A DNA stretch of 64,000 nt from Clostridium cibarium. GTDB lineage: Bacteria; Bacillota; Clostridia; Clostridiales; Clostridiaceae. Position numbers and translations under genes: made by a program. The notes below the pieces were generated by a model. The model searched no databases and was not told the DNA's origin. It saw only the letters and a list, made by a program, of their open reading frames with translations. This document shows, piece by piece, positions 37,629 through 46,324 of this stretch. The stretch lies in assembly GCF_014836335.1 (NCBI RefSeq), contig NZ_JACSRA010000021.1:16615-80614 (forward strand). The letters are read 5' to 3'. Each line of letters starts with the position of its first letter. Positions within the stretch are counted from its first letter, which is position 1.

Positions 37629-38900
37629 TTAATTAAGATCTGCTACAAATGTTGTTACGCTTTGTGCTGGAAGAGATGCTGTAAAGTTTCCATTAGATGT
37701 ATTTATGTTAGCGCCTTTAGCCAAATTTTGTGATCCTGTTGTTACATATGGTGTTACTTTAGAAACTGATCCATTTTGTATATTGAAACTTTGATTTACT
37801 TGAGATGTTCCTTTATTTATCGCAATAATAACCGCTTTTTTATTTCCTGTATATGCAGATACAAATACATTGTTTGCTGGACTCTTTGGTACATCAACCC
37901 TTACATATCCAGGACGAACAAATTTTGAAAAGTGAGCCATCATGTAACCACGCTTACTTATCTGTCCATTCTCTTTCATTGGCCCATATTGTCTACGGAT
38001 GTACCACCATGTATATGCTTGGAATTCCCCTTCAACCATGCAATCATTAATATGGTTTGCAACATCAATTGCTTCAGGCCAACGATCTGCTGAATTAGCA
38101 TCACTATTTGGAACGTATACTTCTGTCATCCATAAATCTTTTCCTGCTCCTTTTTGCTTAAAAAGAGAATATGGCATAAATCTAGTTGGAGTACCATAAG
38201 TGTGAGTACCAAAAATATCTATGTTAGCAAGAGCCTTTGGATCATTTAAAATAGGGTCATACATATTTTTCTGATACGAGTATGACTCTGCTGACATCAC
38301 CTTACAACCTTGAATTGTTCCAGCATAATCTCTTGTAAATGTATGCACTTCTTCTGGAGTCCACCAAGTCCAATCATTTCCATAATCAGGCTCATTTTGA
38401 AGTGAAATAGCATATAGAGGTGCCCCATTATTCTTCATATATTGAACAAAATCATTAAGATGCTTAGCATACTCAGCATATTTATCATGTCTAAGTCTTT
38501 TTGCCTTTCTATTACCGTTATGATTGAAAGTTTCAGTCATTGAAGCTGGTGGATTCCATGGCGTAGCAAAAACTATTCCTCCATGTGCAATGGCACTTTT
38601 TGCAGTTGCTAATTCCTTGTACCAATTATTTCTATTATCATCTACATATATTCTACAAATTGAAAATCCTAGCTGATTATCTCCATTGCCAAAAGCTGTT
38701 TCTCTTTGAGCTGCTGTTAAATCTCCAGCCCAAGATACATGATTCATTCCTCCAAAACCACGAATTACTTGTTTTTTATTTGATAAATTAACTGTAACGC
38801 CTGACGCTGCTTTAACTGCCGTAGCCCCATCAATAGCTAATAAACCTACAATAGACACGCTCAATAAAGATAGCATAATCTTTTTTATTTTTCTATTCAT
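37629..38900 (-). CDS. Secreted GH30 glucuronoxylanase (subfamily 8-like, XynC type)
   Basis: A 424-residue exported endo-xylanase that needs 4-O-methylglucuronate branches. Signal peptide about 1-31; GH30 (beta/alpha)8 barrel with a side beta-domain about 35-424. Acid/base Glu in SLQNEPDYG (about 170), nucleophile Glu in MTEVYV (about 260); the WWYIRRQYGPMKENGQ stretch followed by SKRGYMMAHFSKFVRPG contains the Arg, Tyr and Lys that bind glucuronate in XynC-type enzymes. The start at 38900 has GGGGGAG 6 nt upstream; an earlier in-frame ATG overlaps the ribosome binding site. A CBM6 relic lies in its 5' leader. Confidence 0.93.
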   Translation of the reverse strand: MNRKIKKIMLSLLSVSIVGLLAIDGATAVKAASGVTVNLSNKKQVIRGFGGMNHVSWAGDLTAAQRETAFGNGDNQLGFSICRIYVDDNRNNWYKELATAKSAIAHGGIVFATPWNPPASMTETFNHNGNRKAKRLRHDKYAEYAKHLNDFVQYMKNNGAPLYAISLQNEPDYGNDWTWWTPEEVHTFTRDYAGTIQGCKVMSAESYSYQKNMYDPILNDPKALANIDIFGTHTYGTPTRFMPYSLFKQKGAGKDLWMTEVYVPNSDANSADRWPEAIDVANHINDCMVEGEFQAYTWWYIRRQYGPMKENGQISKRGYMMAHFSKFVRPGYVRVDVPKSPANNVFVSAYTGNKKAVIIAINKGTSQVNQSFNIQNGSVSKVTPYVTTGSQNLAKGANINTSNGNFTASLPAQSVTTFVADLN

Positions 38901-38940
38901 TTTCATCTCCCCCAATTTTTATTAAGTTAATTCCATAATA

Positions 38941-39003
38941 TTATTTGGCAGTAATTTGCCAATAATCAATATTAAATAAGCTTCTGTTGCTATTTCCAGA
39001 ATA
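38941..39003 (-). pseudogene. Relic of a CBM6 C-terminus
   Basis: On the minus strand 38941-39003 encodes YSGNSNRSLFNIDYWQITAK-stop, matching the C-terminal strand of CBM6 (FVGNGTSNLFNMDYWQF in the 39957 gene). It is preceded in frame by a stop and lies in the gap between CE4 and GH30 genes. It must be the remaining 3' tip of a deleted GH43-CBM6-type gene. The 18-bp TTGGCA-N6-TGCCAA symmetry at 38945-38962 falls inside this relic. Confidence 0.75.
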
Positions 39004-39020
39004 CTAAAATTTATCTATAG

Positions 39021-39755
39021 CTAATTTCCAGTTGAAAGCTTTCTTACAAAAACATTCAAATTATCACCATTAAGAATTATAGTACGAGGTAAGCCATATT
39101 TATCATTCATATCTGTACTTAATCCACCACCTACTTTAAAACCACCTTTATATCCTAAGCTCTTAAGAATCGAAGCAGTATCAGCATCATAGCTGCCATA
39201 AGGATATGCACAATAAGTTGAAGCTTTGTTAGTTATAGATCTAATTTTTGCAGTTGCAGCATTAATAGCATCATACTTTTGATTATGTGTAAGACTAGTT
39301 AAATTTGAATGGGTTGTAGTATGATTTTGTATATCAATACCATTATTGCTTACTATCTTTAGTTGATTAGTAGTCATATGTCCCCAAGTATCAATCCAGT
39401 TTGTAACTGCAAATTGAGTTGCTTTCATATTATATTGCTTTAAAACAGGATATACATTTGTGTAGAAATCACTTGTACAATCGTCGAAGGTAAGTAATAC
39501 AGGCTTATTAGGCATAGGAGTTGTTCTACTAATAATGTTGTAATATTGATCTATAGATAATGTTGTATATCCATTAGCCTTTAGGTATTGCATCTGCTTT
39601 TTAAATTCTGTTAGACTAAATTGATATTGTCCATTTGGATTTGAAGAAACTACATGATACAGTAACACAGGCACCTTTGCATTGGTTGCAGCTTTAGCAC
39701 TGCATGGAATGCTTAAAAATAGCATAGCAACAAGTATAGAAAATATTTTTTTCAT
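39021..39755 (-). CDS. Secreted polysaccharide deacetylase (CE4)
   Basis: A 244-residue exported NodB-fold deacetylase. Signal peptide about 1-22; motif 1 TFDD (89-92) supplies the catalytic base and metal Asp; motif 2 HTTTH supplies the two metal histidines; CAYPYGSYD is motif 3. Likely removes acetyl from xylan (or cell-wall glycans). It is the intact counterpart of the 33715 gene, which carries TFDG. GGAGGA precedes the ATG. No CBM is present. Confidence 0.9.
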   Translation of the reverse strand: MKKIFSILVAMLFLSIPCSAKAATNAKVPVLLYHVVSSNPNGQYQFSLTEFKKQMQYLKANGYTTLSIDQYYNIISRTTPMPNKPVLLTFDDCTSDFYTNVYPVLKQYNMKATQFAVTNWIDTWGHMTTNQLKIVSNNGIDIQNHTTTHSNLTSLTHNQKYDAINAATAKIRSITNKASTYCAYPYGSYDADTASILKSLGYKGGFKVGGGLSTDMNDKYGLPRTIILNGDNLNVFVRKLSTGN

Positions 39756-39822
39756 GATTTTTCCTCCTTAATTTTAATAAAATTTCTTTAAGCCCTTTAT
39801 CACACTTACATATATTTTTTCA

Positions 39823-39869
39823 CTTGGTAAATTGCCGTTAATATTATAGGGTTTGAACAGTTTACCAAG
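39823..39869 (-). promoter_or_regulatory. Inverted repeat flanking a TATAAT box, candidate internal promoter/operator
   Basis: CTTGGTAAA (39823-39831) and TTTACCAAG (39861-39869) flank a minus-strand TATAAT (39843-39848), about 90 bp before the CE4 start in a 201-bp gap. No good -35 is seen at 17 bp, so an activated or internal promoter is possible. Confidence 0.4.
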
Positions 39870-39956
39870 CTTTATAATATGTAAATGTAATAAAAGCTTA
39901 TTGTTTTTTTAATGTCATTAATATTCGTTATAACTATTTTCTAATTTGATAATTTC

Positions 39957-40440
39957 TTAATTATTTGTTTGTTCAAATATCCATTGTTGGTTGCTATATC
40001 CTCCATATGTCCATTGACAAACATTTGTACCATCAGCAGTTCCAAAATTATAATCATCTAATACCTTAGTTTGGTTACTACTAACAGTTGAAACAATATA
40101 TGCTCCACTTTTTGATGAAGTTTTAATTGAAAATCTTTGTGGATCATGTCCATATGCATTGTAAATTTGAATATTTGCACCATCTTTATTTTCTCCACTA
40201 CTTACATCTAGCATATATTCTCCCAATGCACTCTTTAATGTCACCAATCCATTTCCTAAGTTTGTTAAGTACCACTTTTGTCCTGCTACCCCTGTACCTG
40301 TACCAAGTTCAACATTTTGACATGCTCTTCCTACATTTCCTGCAACTTGAAGGTATTTATTAGCATTAACATTTTTAATGTAGTACCACCCATTATTTAA
40401 TGTAACAGTAGCTCCAACATCAGTACTACTTCCTCCAGTA
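39957..40440 (-). repeat. Direct repeat A: CBM13-like module DNA (copy in GH43 gene)
   Basis: About 480 bp coding for the linker and ricin-type module of the GH43 gene; differs from 42106-42590 at only scattered positions by eye. Confidence 0.85.
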
Positions 40441-41993
40441 TTATCTCCAGTATTTCCACCTGTAGAATCAGTACTAAATTGCCAATAGTCCATGTTAAAT
40501 AAATTACTAGTTCCATTTCCAACAAACTTAAAGTAAACATTATGAACGCCACTGACAGCATTTACATCACATTTCATTTCCTTCCAAGCTTGATTTCCAC
40601 CTGTAGAACCTACATTAAGAGTACCAATAAGTTTTCCATCTAAACTATCTAAATGTATTTCAATTTTTCCTCCAACAGTTGATGCAACATTTGCCTTAAA
40701 TGACTTAGCTCCATTTTTAAAATTAGCCTTTGACACTGCAAGCCAATCTCCATTATTTATACTTGTAACATCAAGATTATTGCTCCTTACAAGACTTCCA
40801 GGTGCTTGAGATTTTTCAGTTGAAATACCTGCACTCCATCCAATAGTTTCGGCTTCTGTTCTTTTATAAGGATTAAGATTAGTAACTTGAGGTACACCTT
40901 GCATATCTGCTGCTACATTATTTATCTTACTTCCAGAATATGAAAGCTTATTTATATGAGGAGAACGATATCCTTTTGTAATTCCCATAGCTTTTCCAAG
41001 AGTTTGTGCATGATATACTACATACCATTGGTTATTAAATTGGAAAACAGCATGATGGTTATTTCCACCTACTCCGAAAAATGATGCTGGATTTTTAAGA
41101 AAAGTCCCTTCATAAGTAAATGGTCCCATTGGACTACTGCTTGTCATATAAGCTATTTCGCCTGTAGGTGGAGCCCCATATGGATGTGTTCCTGAGAAAT
41201 TAGAACAATATGAATAATAGTATTTACCATTATATTTGTGTATACCTGAGTCTTCAAACATAAATGGAGAATCAATTGTAGCTGCACTTCCTTCAGTATG
41301 AATCATATCGTTATTCAATTTTATAACTCTAGCTGTTTTTGGATTTGCAATTTGACTTTGTGTAGGATTTTTTCCACCTGGTATTCCTCCACCAAAATAT
41401 AAATAACCTGTTCCGTCATCATCCACTAATACTGCTGGATCGAATAGCCATTCAACGTTACTAACCCCAGGAGTGCCTTTTGTAATCATAGGTTTTCCAA
41501 GAGGATCTGACCATGGTCCAACTGGACTGTCTGCTGTGAGCACTCCAATGCTTCCTGCATTATTTGCAAAATAAAGAAAGAACTTATCCTTTCCATTTAT
41601 TACTTTATGTGTAGCTGATGGAGCCCAAGAATTACTTGCCCACTTTGCTGCACCTGTTGGTCCTGCTACTTGAATTTCACCATGATCTGTCCAGTTTACC
41701 ATGTCATCAGATGATATAACTGTTAATTTCTTGATTTGAGCATAAGAATTGTCCTTAATATTTCCGTTATTATCATACTCAAATTCATCGCTTGTCATGT
41801 AAACGTATACTCTGCCGTTATAAACCATCACATATGGATCAGCTCCAAACTTCTGTGTAATAAGTGGATTGTTATATCCTGGAGTTTTTGCAATGGCATT
41901 TGTAGCTGCATTTGCTTTTGTGCTAAATGTGTTTAATGATAAACCAACTAATATTGTAGAACTTAATAAAATCATACTTATCTTTTTTAACAT
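39957..41993 (-). CDS. Secreted GH43 glycosidase with CBM6 and ricin-type (CBM13-like) module
   Basis: A 678-residue exported enzyme, the most elaborate of the locus. Signal peptide about 1-30; GH43 propeller about 38-365 with base Asp in FGADPYVMVYNG (Asp 52), VEWLFDPAVLVDDDG and acid Glu in FMFEDSGIHKYNG; CBM6 about 385-512 (RTEAETIGWSAGISTEK ... LFNMDYWQFSTD); a TGGNTGDNTGG linker; ricin-type beta-trefoil about 530-678. It resembles XynD-like arabinoxylan-active enzymes. The DNA for the CBM13-like part is nearly identical to that of the GH10 gene upstream. GGAGGATT precedes the ATG. Confidence 0.92.
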   Translation of the reverse strand: MLKKISMILLSSTILVGLSLNTFSTKANAATNAIAKTPGYNNPLITQKFGADPYVMVYNGRVYVYMTSDEFEYDNNGNIKDNSYAQIKKLTVISSDDMVNWTDHGEIQVAGPTGAAKWASNSWAPSATHKVINGKDKFFLYFANNAGSIGVLTADSPVGPWSDPLGKPMITKGTPGVSNVEWLFDPAVLVDDDGTGYLYFGGGIPGGKNPTQSQIANPKTARVIKLNNDMIHTEGSAATIDSPFMFEDSGIHKYNGKYYYSYCSNFSGTHPYGAPPTGEIAYMTSSSPMGPFTYEGTFLKNPASFFGVGGNNHHAVFQFNNQWYVVYHAQTLGKAMGITKGYRSPHINKLSYSGSKINNVAADMQGVPQVTNLNPYKRTEAETIGWSAGISTEKSQAPGSLVRSNNLDVTSINNGDWLAVSKANFKNGAKSFKANVASTVGGKIEIHLDSLDGKLIGTLNVGSTGGNQAWKEMKCDVNAVSGVHNVYFKFVGNGTSNLFNMDYWQFSTDSTGGNTGDNTGGSSTDVGATVTLNNGWYYIKNVNANKYLQVAGNVGRACQNVELGTGTGVAGQKWYLTNLGNGLVTLKSALGEYMLDVSSGENKDGANIQIYNAYGHDPQRFSIKTSSKSGAYIVSTVSSNQTKVLDDYNFGTADGTNVCQWTYGGYSNQQWIFEQTNN

Positions 41994-42018
41994 ATTTTAA
42001 TCCTCCTATTAAAATATC

Positions 42019-42038
42019 TACCTCTTAAATAAGAGGTA
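42019..42038. promoter_or_regulatory. Perfect 9-bp inverted repeat between GH10 and GH43 genes
   Basis: TACCTCTTA-AA-TAAGAGGTA, extended by AATAT/ATATT flanks (about 42013-42044), 25 bp upstream of the GH43 start. It may be an operator or an mRNA-processing hairpin. Confidence 0.4.
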
Positions 42039-42105
42039 AATATTTTTAATTTATACCTTGATTTCACTAGACTGCTTAAAATCAGATTAATTACTATATA
42101 TTTTC

Positions 42106-42590
42106 TTAATTATTTGTTTGTTCAAATATCCATTGTTGATTGCTATATCCTCCATATGTCCATTGACAAACATTTGTACCATCAGCAGTTTGGAAATTAT
42201 AATCATCTAACACCTTAGTTTGATTACTGCTAACAGTTGAAACAATATATGCTCCATTTTTTGATGAAGTTTTAATTGAAAATCTTTGTGGGTCATGTCC
42301 ATATGCATTGTAAATTTGAATATTGGCACCATCTTTATTTTCTCCACTACTCACATCTAGCATATATTCTCCTAATGCACTCTTTAATGTTACTAGTCCA
42401 TTTCCTATATTTGTTAAATACCACTTTTGTCCTGCTACTCCTGTACCTCTACCAAGCTCAACATTTTGACATGCTCTTCCTACATTTCCTGCAACTTGAA
42501 GGTATTTATTGGCATTAACATTTTTAATGTAGTACCATCCATTATTTAATGTAACAGTAGTTCCAACATTAGTGCTACTTCCTCCAGTGT
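42106..42590 (-). repeat. Direct repeat A: CBM13-like module DNA (copy in GH10 gene)
   Basis: Near-identical to 39957-40440, same strand, 2.15 kb apart. Recombination between the copies would delete most of the GH43 gene and leave a fused GH10-CBM13 gene. Confidence 0.85.
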
Positions 42591-43794
42591 TTCCACCTGT
42601 GTTACCTCCAGCATTTCCTCCTGTAGTATATCCTGCATCATGATATGCTTTTAAAACTGCCTTATAAGCTTCTTTTGGTGTTGTATAATTTGAATATAAT
42701 AGTGGCTTTTCATTATGACGCCATGAAGCATCATCACATAACCCCCACCAAACAAGTGCAGTAATATTAGCGCCTGCTTTCTTAGAAGATAAAATAGCTG
42801 ACATCAAATCATAGTAATATTTAGCTTGATCTGTGAAAGAAGTACATCCAACATCAAGTTCAGTAATTTGAATTTCAAATCCTGCTCTTGCAAATGCATC
42901 CAAGGCATTCTTATAATAAGCTACTGATGGAAATGATGTGCTTAAGTGTGATTGCATACCAATTCCTGCACATTTCTTACCATCTGAATTTATGAAATTA
43001 ATTAAACTTATTATGTCATTTACTTCCATATATTCATTGTAATCGTTGTAAAATAACTTAACCTTATTTGTTAATCCATACTTTTGCAATGTTTCATAAG
43101 CATACTTAAATGCATCTTTTACAAAGGCTGGTCTTGTATTAACCCTGCCATAAATTTGTTGCCATCCTGATGGTATCTTTGCACTTCCTGCATGTAAGTA
43201 TTCATTCACAACATCCCATGCATAAATTACACTTCCATATTTGCTTGAGCATACATGTTCCATGTAAGTTTTAATGTAAAACTCCATTCTCTTATTCATA
43301 ACACTTTGGCTTACAAAGCCTGCATTTTTGTTATAACCACTTTTAAAATACCACTCTGGAGTTTGACTATGCCAAACAAGTGTATGACCACGCATTGATA
43401 GTCCATTGTCATAGCAAGCCTTTAACATCTTATCTACATCTGCGAAGTTTAATTTTGGAACTGTACTTTCTGGGTAATTATCAGGTATATGATAACCAAG
43501 TGCTTTTGCTTCTGATATAGAAATCAAATTTGGAGACCATCCTAAGATGTAATCTGGTTTCATCTCATTACCTGCAGTTATGCTGTTGTATTCCTTCTTT
43601 GCATAATTTAAAGTATTGTTATTCAAGATCTCAGATTCCACTAATGCGTTTCCCACCTTATTGAAAACATTTCCATAAGTGTTTAACAAATTATCTCCAT
43701 TGCCTGTTGTTGCTGCTTTTGTCTGAATACCTTGCGCAAAAAAGATAGAAGCAACAAAGATTGCAGACAAAATTGCTTTTACATGTTTTTTCAT
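42106..43794 (-). CDS. Secreted GH10 endo-xylanase with C-terminal ricin-type (CBM13-like) module
   Basis: A 562-residue exported endo-beta-1,4-xylanase, first gene of the locus. Signal peptide about 1-28; GH10 barrel about 40-385 with NSITAGNEMKPDY, HTLVWHSQTPEWYF, acid/base Glu in DVVNEYLH (about 198), nucleophile Glu in ITELDVG (about 311) and VWWGLCDDASW; a (GGN-TGG)n linker; ricin-type beta-trefoil about 415-562. GAGGGGGAAT precedes the ATG. The 629-bp upstream region, shared with the divergent two-component system, probably carries the main promoter of the locus. Confidence 0.94.
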   Translation of the reverse strand: MKKHVKAILSAIFVASIFFAQGIQTKAATTGNGDNLLNTYGNVFNKVGNALVESEILNNNTLNYAKKEYNSITAGNEMKPDYILGWSPNLISISEAKALGYHIPDNYPESTVPKLNFADVDKMLKACYDNGLSMRGHTLVWHSQTPEWYFKSGYNKNAGFVSQSVMNKRMEFYIKTYMEHVCSSKYGSVIYAWDVVNEYLHAGSAKIPSGWQQIYGRVNTRPAFVKDAFKYAYETLQKYGLTNKVKLFYNDYNEYMEVNDIISLINFINSDGKKCAGIGMQSHLSTSFPSVAYYKNALDAFARAGFEIQITELDVGCTSFTDQAKYYYDLMSAILSSKKAGANITALVWWGLCDDASWRHNEKPLLYSNYTTPKEAYKAVLKAYHDAGYTTGGNAGGNTGGNTGGSSTNVGTTVTLNNGWYYIKNVNANKYLQVAGNVGRACQNVELGRGTGVAGQKWYLTNIGNGLVTLKSALGEYMLDVSSGENKDGANIQIYNAYGHDPQRFSIKTSSKNGAYIVSTVSSNQTKVLDDYNFQTADGTNVCQWTYGGYSNQQWIFEQTNN

Positions 43795-43965
43795 ATTATT
43801 CCCCCTCGAACATTTAAAAATTTGTTAATTCATATGAACATTATTCTTCTCAACTAAAGAAACATAATAAATTTTGCCAAAACTACTTCTTCCCTAAAAG
43901 AGAAAGACAATGAACATATTTAATAAAATATAAATACAATACATCTTGCAAAATGATGGCTTTAT

Positions 43966-44022
43966 ATTATATGGCAATTCTAGCAATTTCTTTATTATGT
44001 TACAATATTTTTATCGTAACAT
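43966..44022 (-). promoter_or_regulatory. Candidate promoter and response-regulator site at the head of the xylan locus
   Basis: A minus-strand TATAAT (43966-43971) lies about 170 bp before the GH10 start without a good -35. About 26-51 bp upstream of it is an inverted repeat ATGTTAC-N12-GTAACAT (43997-44022), the right place for an activator. The rest of the 43795-44423 gap is AT-rich with no ORF; the HK gene's own promoter must also lie in it. Confidence 0.45.
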
Positions 44023-44423
44023 GGCTTTTTTTTATCTTAATCTAGCATTTTTATTGAATTATTAGAATTTTATTTGATTTTAAGAAATAATTATCGTTAA
44101 TACTTAAACTATTATTTTTAATATTAAAAGTAACAGCTTATATCTTAATAACTATTTTAAAGAATTTCATTAAGATGAGTTATAATAAGACGTTTTGAAT
44201 CTTAACTTGTATAAATAAATTTGAATATGAAAGCATAACTTCCATTTATCCAATATTTTCCCAATTTACTTGTATACATTAATCCTAATATAGGATTGAC
44301 CTAATTTGTAGTCACCTTAGTAACTAAATAGCATATGACTTTAGTAATATATTGTCTATTTTCAGACAATGTTATAATGTTAGCAAGGATATCCATTAAT
44401 TCAAGAAAGGTTATAGAATACCT

Positions 44424-45569
44424 ATGTATAGAAAACTTATTGCAATTTTAAAATTTTTTTTATTTGTATCTATATTTATTCGTACCTATTGCTTATATAG
44501 CGATAGAATAATTACAATGATAGTATTATTTGCTACTATCACTATACTAATGATAATTGACTATATAAGAAATACTAATAAATTAACTATAGCTTCTGAA
44601 GGTATATATAATTGTTCCTTACTTTTTACAATAATCGTATCTTCATTGTCCACATATTTTATAAGAGGATTTGGAGCTTCTACTTATCTTATTTGCGCTT
44701 TACAAGAGCTTTTGCAATTAAATGGGAAACGATTAAAAACCTTTTTTTTAATTCACTTCTCACTGTATATGACATTGGTTATTACAGATATAGGAATACC
44801 TAATAATTGGGATAGCTTTTCAAGTTTAATCGCTGTAATATTAAGCTATTTTGCCATGACTGGCACAATATACACATTAAGGGTAATTCGGACAGAAAAA
44901 GAAGAAGTAAGTAAATTAAATATGAAACTTGAACAATATGCACTAGAAGTAGAAGAATTAACTGCTTCTAAAGAGAGGAGCATGATGGCTCAAGAACTTC
45001 ATGATTCAGTAGGACACTCATTGATGGCTCTTGCTATGCATCTTGAATTTGCAAAAAAGATGTGCGATACAAACCCTGAAAAGCTGAAAGAAATATTAGT
45101 TAAATCTGAAGATATTGCAAAATCTAGCATCAACAATTTAAGAGAAGCAGTAACTTTACTTAAAAAAGAACAAGAAATGAAATCTTTTAATGCTTCCATT
45201 GATGATATAATGAATAATTTCTTACTACTTAATGATATAAAAATTAATTTTAATACAAATGAAAACTTAGACGACCTAGCTCCAATTATTAAGGCCTATT
45301 TCTATAAAACTATTAAAGAATCTATAACTAATAGTATAAAACATGGAAAAGCAACAGAAATCAATATATTAATCTCAAGGGCAAATAATAAAATAAATCT
45401 TATCTTAACTGATAACGGAATTGGTTGTAGCAAAATTATAAAATCAAATGGATTACTTGGAATTGAAGGAAGAACAGCTTCTTTGAAGGGATCAGTGAAT
45501 TACTTTAGCGATGACAACTTTGGTTTTGGCATAGATATATGCATTCCAATATTAACGGAGGAAACATAA
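44424..45569 (+). CDS. NarL-type sensor histidine kinase (HisKA_3)
   Basis: A 381-residue membrane kinase. About five TM helices fill residues 5-155 with no sizeable extracellular domain; a coiled coil follows; the HisKA_3 dimerisation box is ELHDSVGHSLMAL with phospho-acceptor His about 193; HATPase_c follows with N-box TIKESITNSIKHGKA and G-box TDNGIGCSKI. Without an extracellular sensor it may sense through the membrane or a partner protein. It is divergent from the GH10 gene and overlaps the translation signals of the response regulator, so both form one operon. Control of the xylan locus is inferred from position. Confidence 0.92.
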   Translation: MYRKLIAILKFFLFVSIFIRTYCLYSDRIITMIVLFATITILMIIDYIRNTNKLTIASEGIYNCSLLFTIIVSSLSTYFIRGFGASTYLICALQELLQLNGKRLKTFFLIHFSLYMTLVITDIGIPNNWDSFSSLIAVILSYFAMTGTIYTLRVIRTEKEEVSKLNMKLEQYALEVEELTASKERSMMAQELHDSVGHSLMALAMHLEFAKKMCDTNPEKLKEILVKSEDIAKSSINNLREAVTLLKKEQEMKSFNASIDDIMNNFLLLNDIKINFNTNENLDDLAPIIKAYFYKTIKESITNSIKHGKATEINILISRANNKINLILTDNGIGCSKIIKSNGLLGIEGRTASLKGSVNYFSDDNFGFGIDICIPILTEET

Positions 45570-45571
45570 AT

Positions 45572-46228
45572 ATGATAAATGTTATACTAGCTGATGATCA
45601 GACAATAGTAAGAGAAGGATTAAAGATGATCTTAAGCTTATATGATGAAATAAATATAATTGGAGAAGCAGAAAATGGAGAACAACTAATTAAACTCCTA
45701 GAAAATTCCCTACCAGATGTAATTCTTATGGATGTTAGAATGCCAATAATGGATGGTGTACAAGCTACCAAAATTATTAAGGACAACTACAAAAACGTAA
45801 AAATTATAATACTAACAACTTTTAATGATGATGAATACATATTTAAGGCAATAAAAAATGGTGCAGATGGTTATCTTTTAAAGGATGCTGGTTCAGAATA
45901 CATAATTAAGGCAATAAAATCAGTTTACAATGGAGCCATGCTACTTGATCCTGAAGTAACAGTAAAAGTAGTTAAAGCTTTTAATTCAATTATTAAAAAT
46001 CAAAGCTTTAATGGATCGCATGATATAAATAATAAATTAGATCTACTTACACCAAGAGAAATGGAGGTTGCAAAGCTAGTTTCTCAAGGCAAAAATAATA
46101 AGGATATTTGTCAAATTCTATTCTTAACTGAAGGAACTGTAAAAAATTATGTAACAAGAATACTTGGAAAACTTGAGCTAAATAGCAGAACTGAATTAGC
46201 ATTATTTATTAATCAAACTAACGTATAA
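45572..46228 (+). CDS. NarL/LuxR-family response regulator
   Basis: A 218-residue response regulator: receiver domain 1-120 with acidic pocket ADD (7-9), phospho-acceptor Asp 54 in DVILMDVRMP and the conserved Thr/Lys region; LuxR-type helix-turn-helix about 150-215 (LTPREMEVAKLVSQGKNNKDICQILFLTEGTVKNYVTRI). The start at 45572 has GGAGG inside the end of the kinase gene, 2 nt after its stop, so translation is coupled. The frame is open further upstream but only within the kinase gene. It likely binds inverted heptamer sites such as the one at 43997-44022. Confidence 0.93.
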   Translation: MINVILADDQTIVREGLKMILSLYDEINIIGEAENGEQLIKLLENSLPDVILMDVRMPIMDGVQATKIIKDNYKNVKIIILTTFNDDEYIFKAIKNGADGYLLKDAGSEYIIKAIKSVYNGAMLLDPEVTVKVVKAFNSIIKNQSFNGSHDINNKLDLLTPREMEVAKLVSQGKNNKDICQILFLTEGTVKNYVTRILGKLELNSRTELALFINQTNV

Positions 46229-46264
46229 AAATTATTTGCTATTTTGGGATATTTAAACGTAGTT

Positions 46265-46311
46265 AAAAGCAGCTTAGTGTATCATTATTTTTAATACGCT
46301 AAACTGCTTTT
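46265..46311. terminator. Bidirectional terminator between the two-component operon and metH
   Basis: An 18-bp stem AAAAGCAG-TTAG-GTAT with two G-U pairs around an 11-nt loop, between convergent genes. Confidence 0.85.
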
Positions 46312-46324
46312 ATATTAGAAAAAT

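Noticed and set aside
38945..38962. TTGGCA-N6-TGCCAA palindrome as an operator
   Set aside because: It lies inside the CBM6 relic coding sequence, so the symmetry may be incidental.
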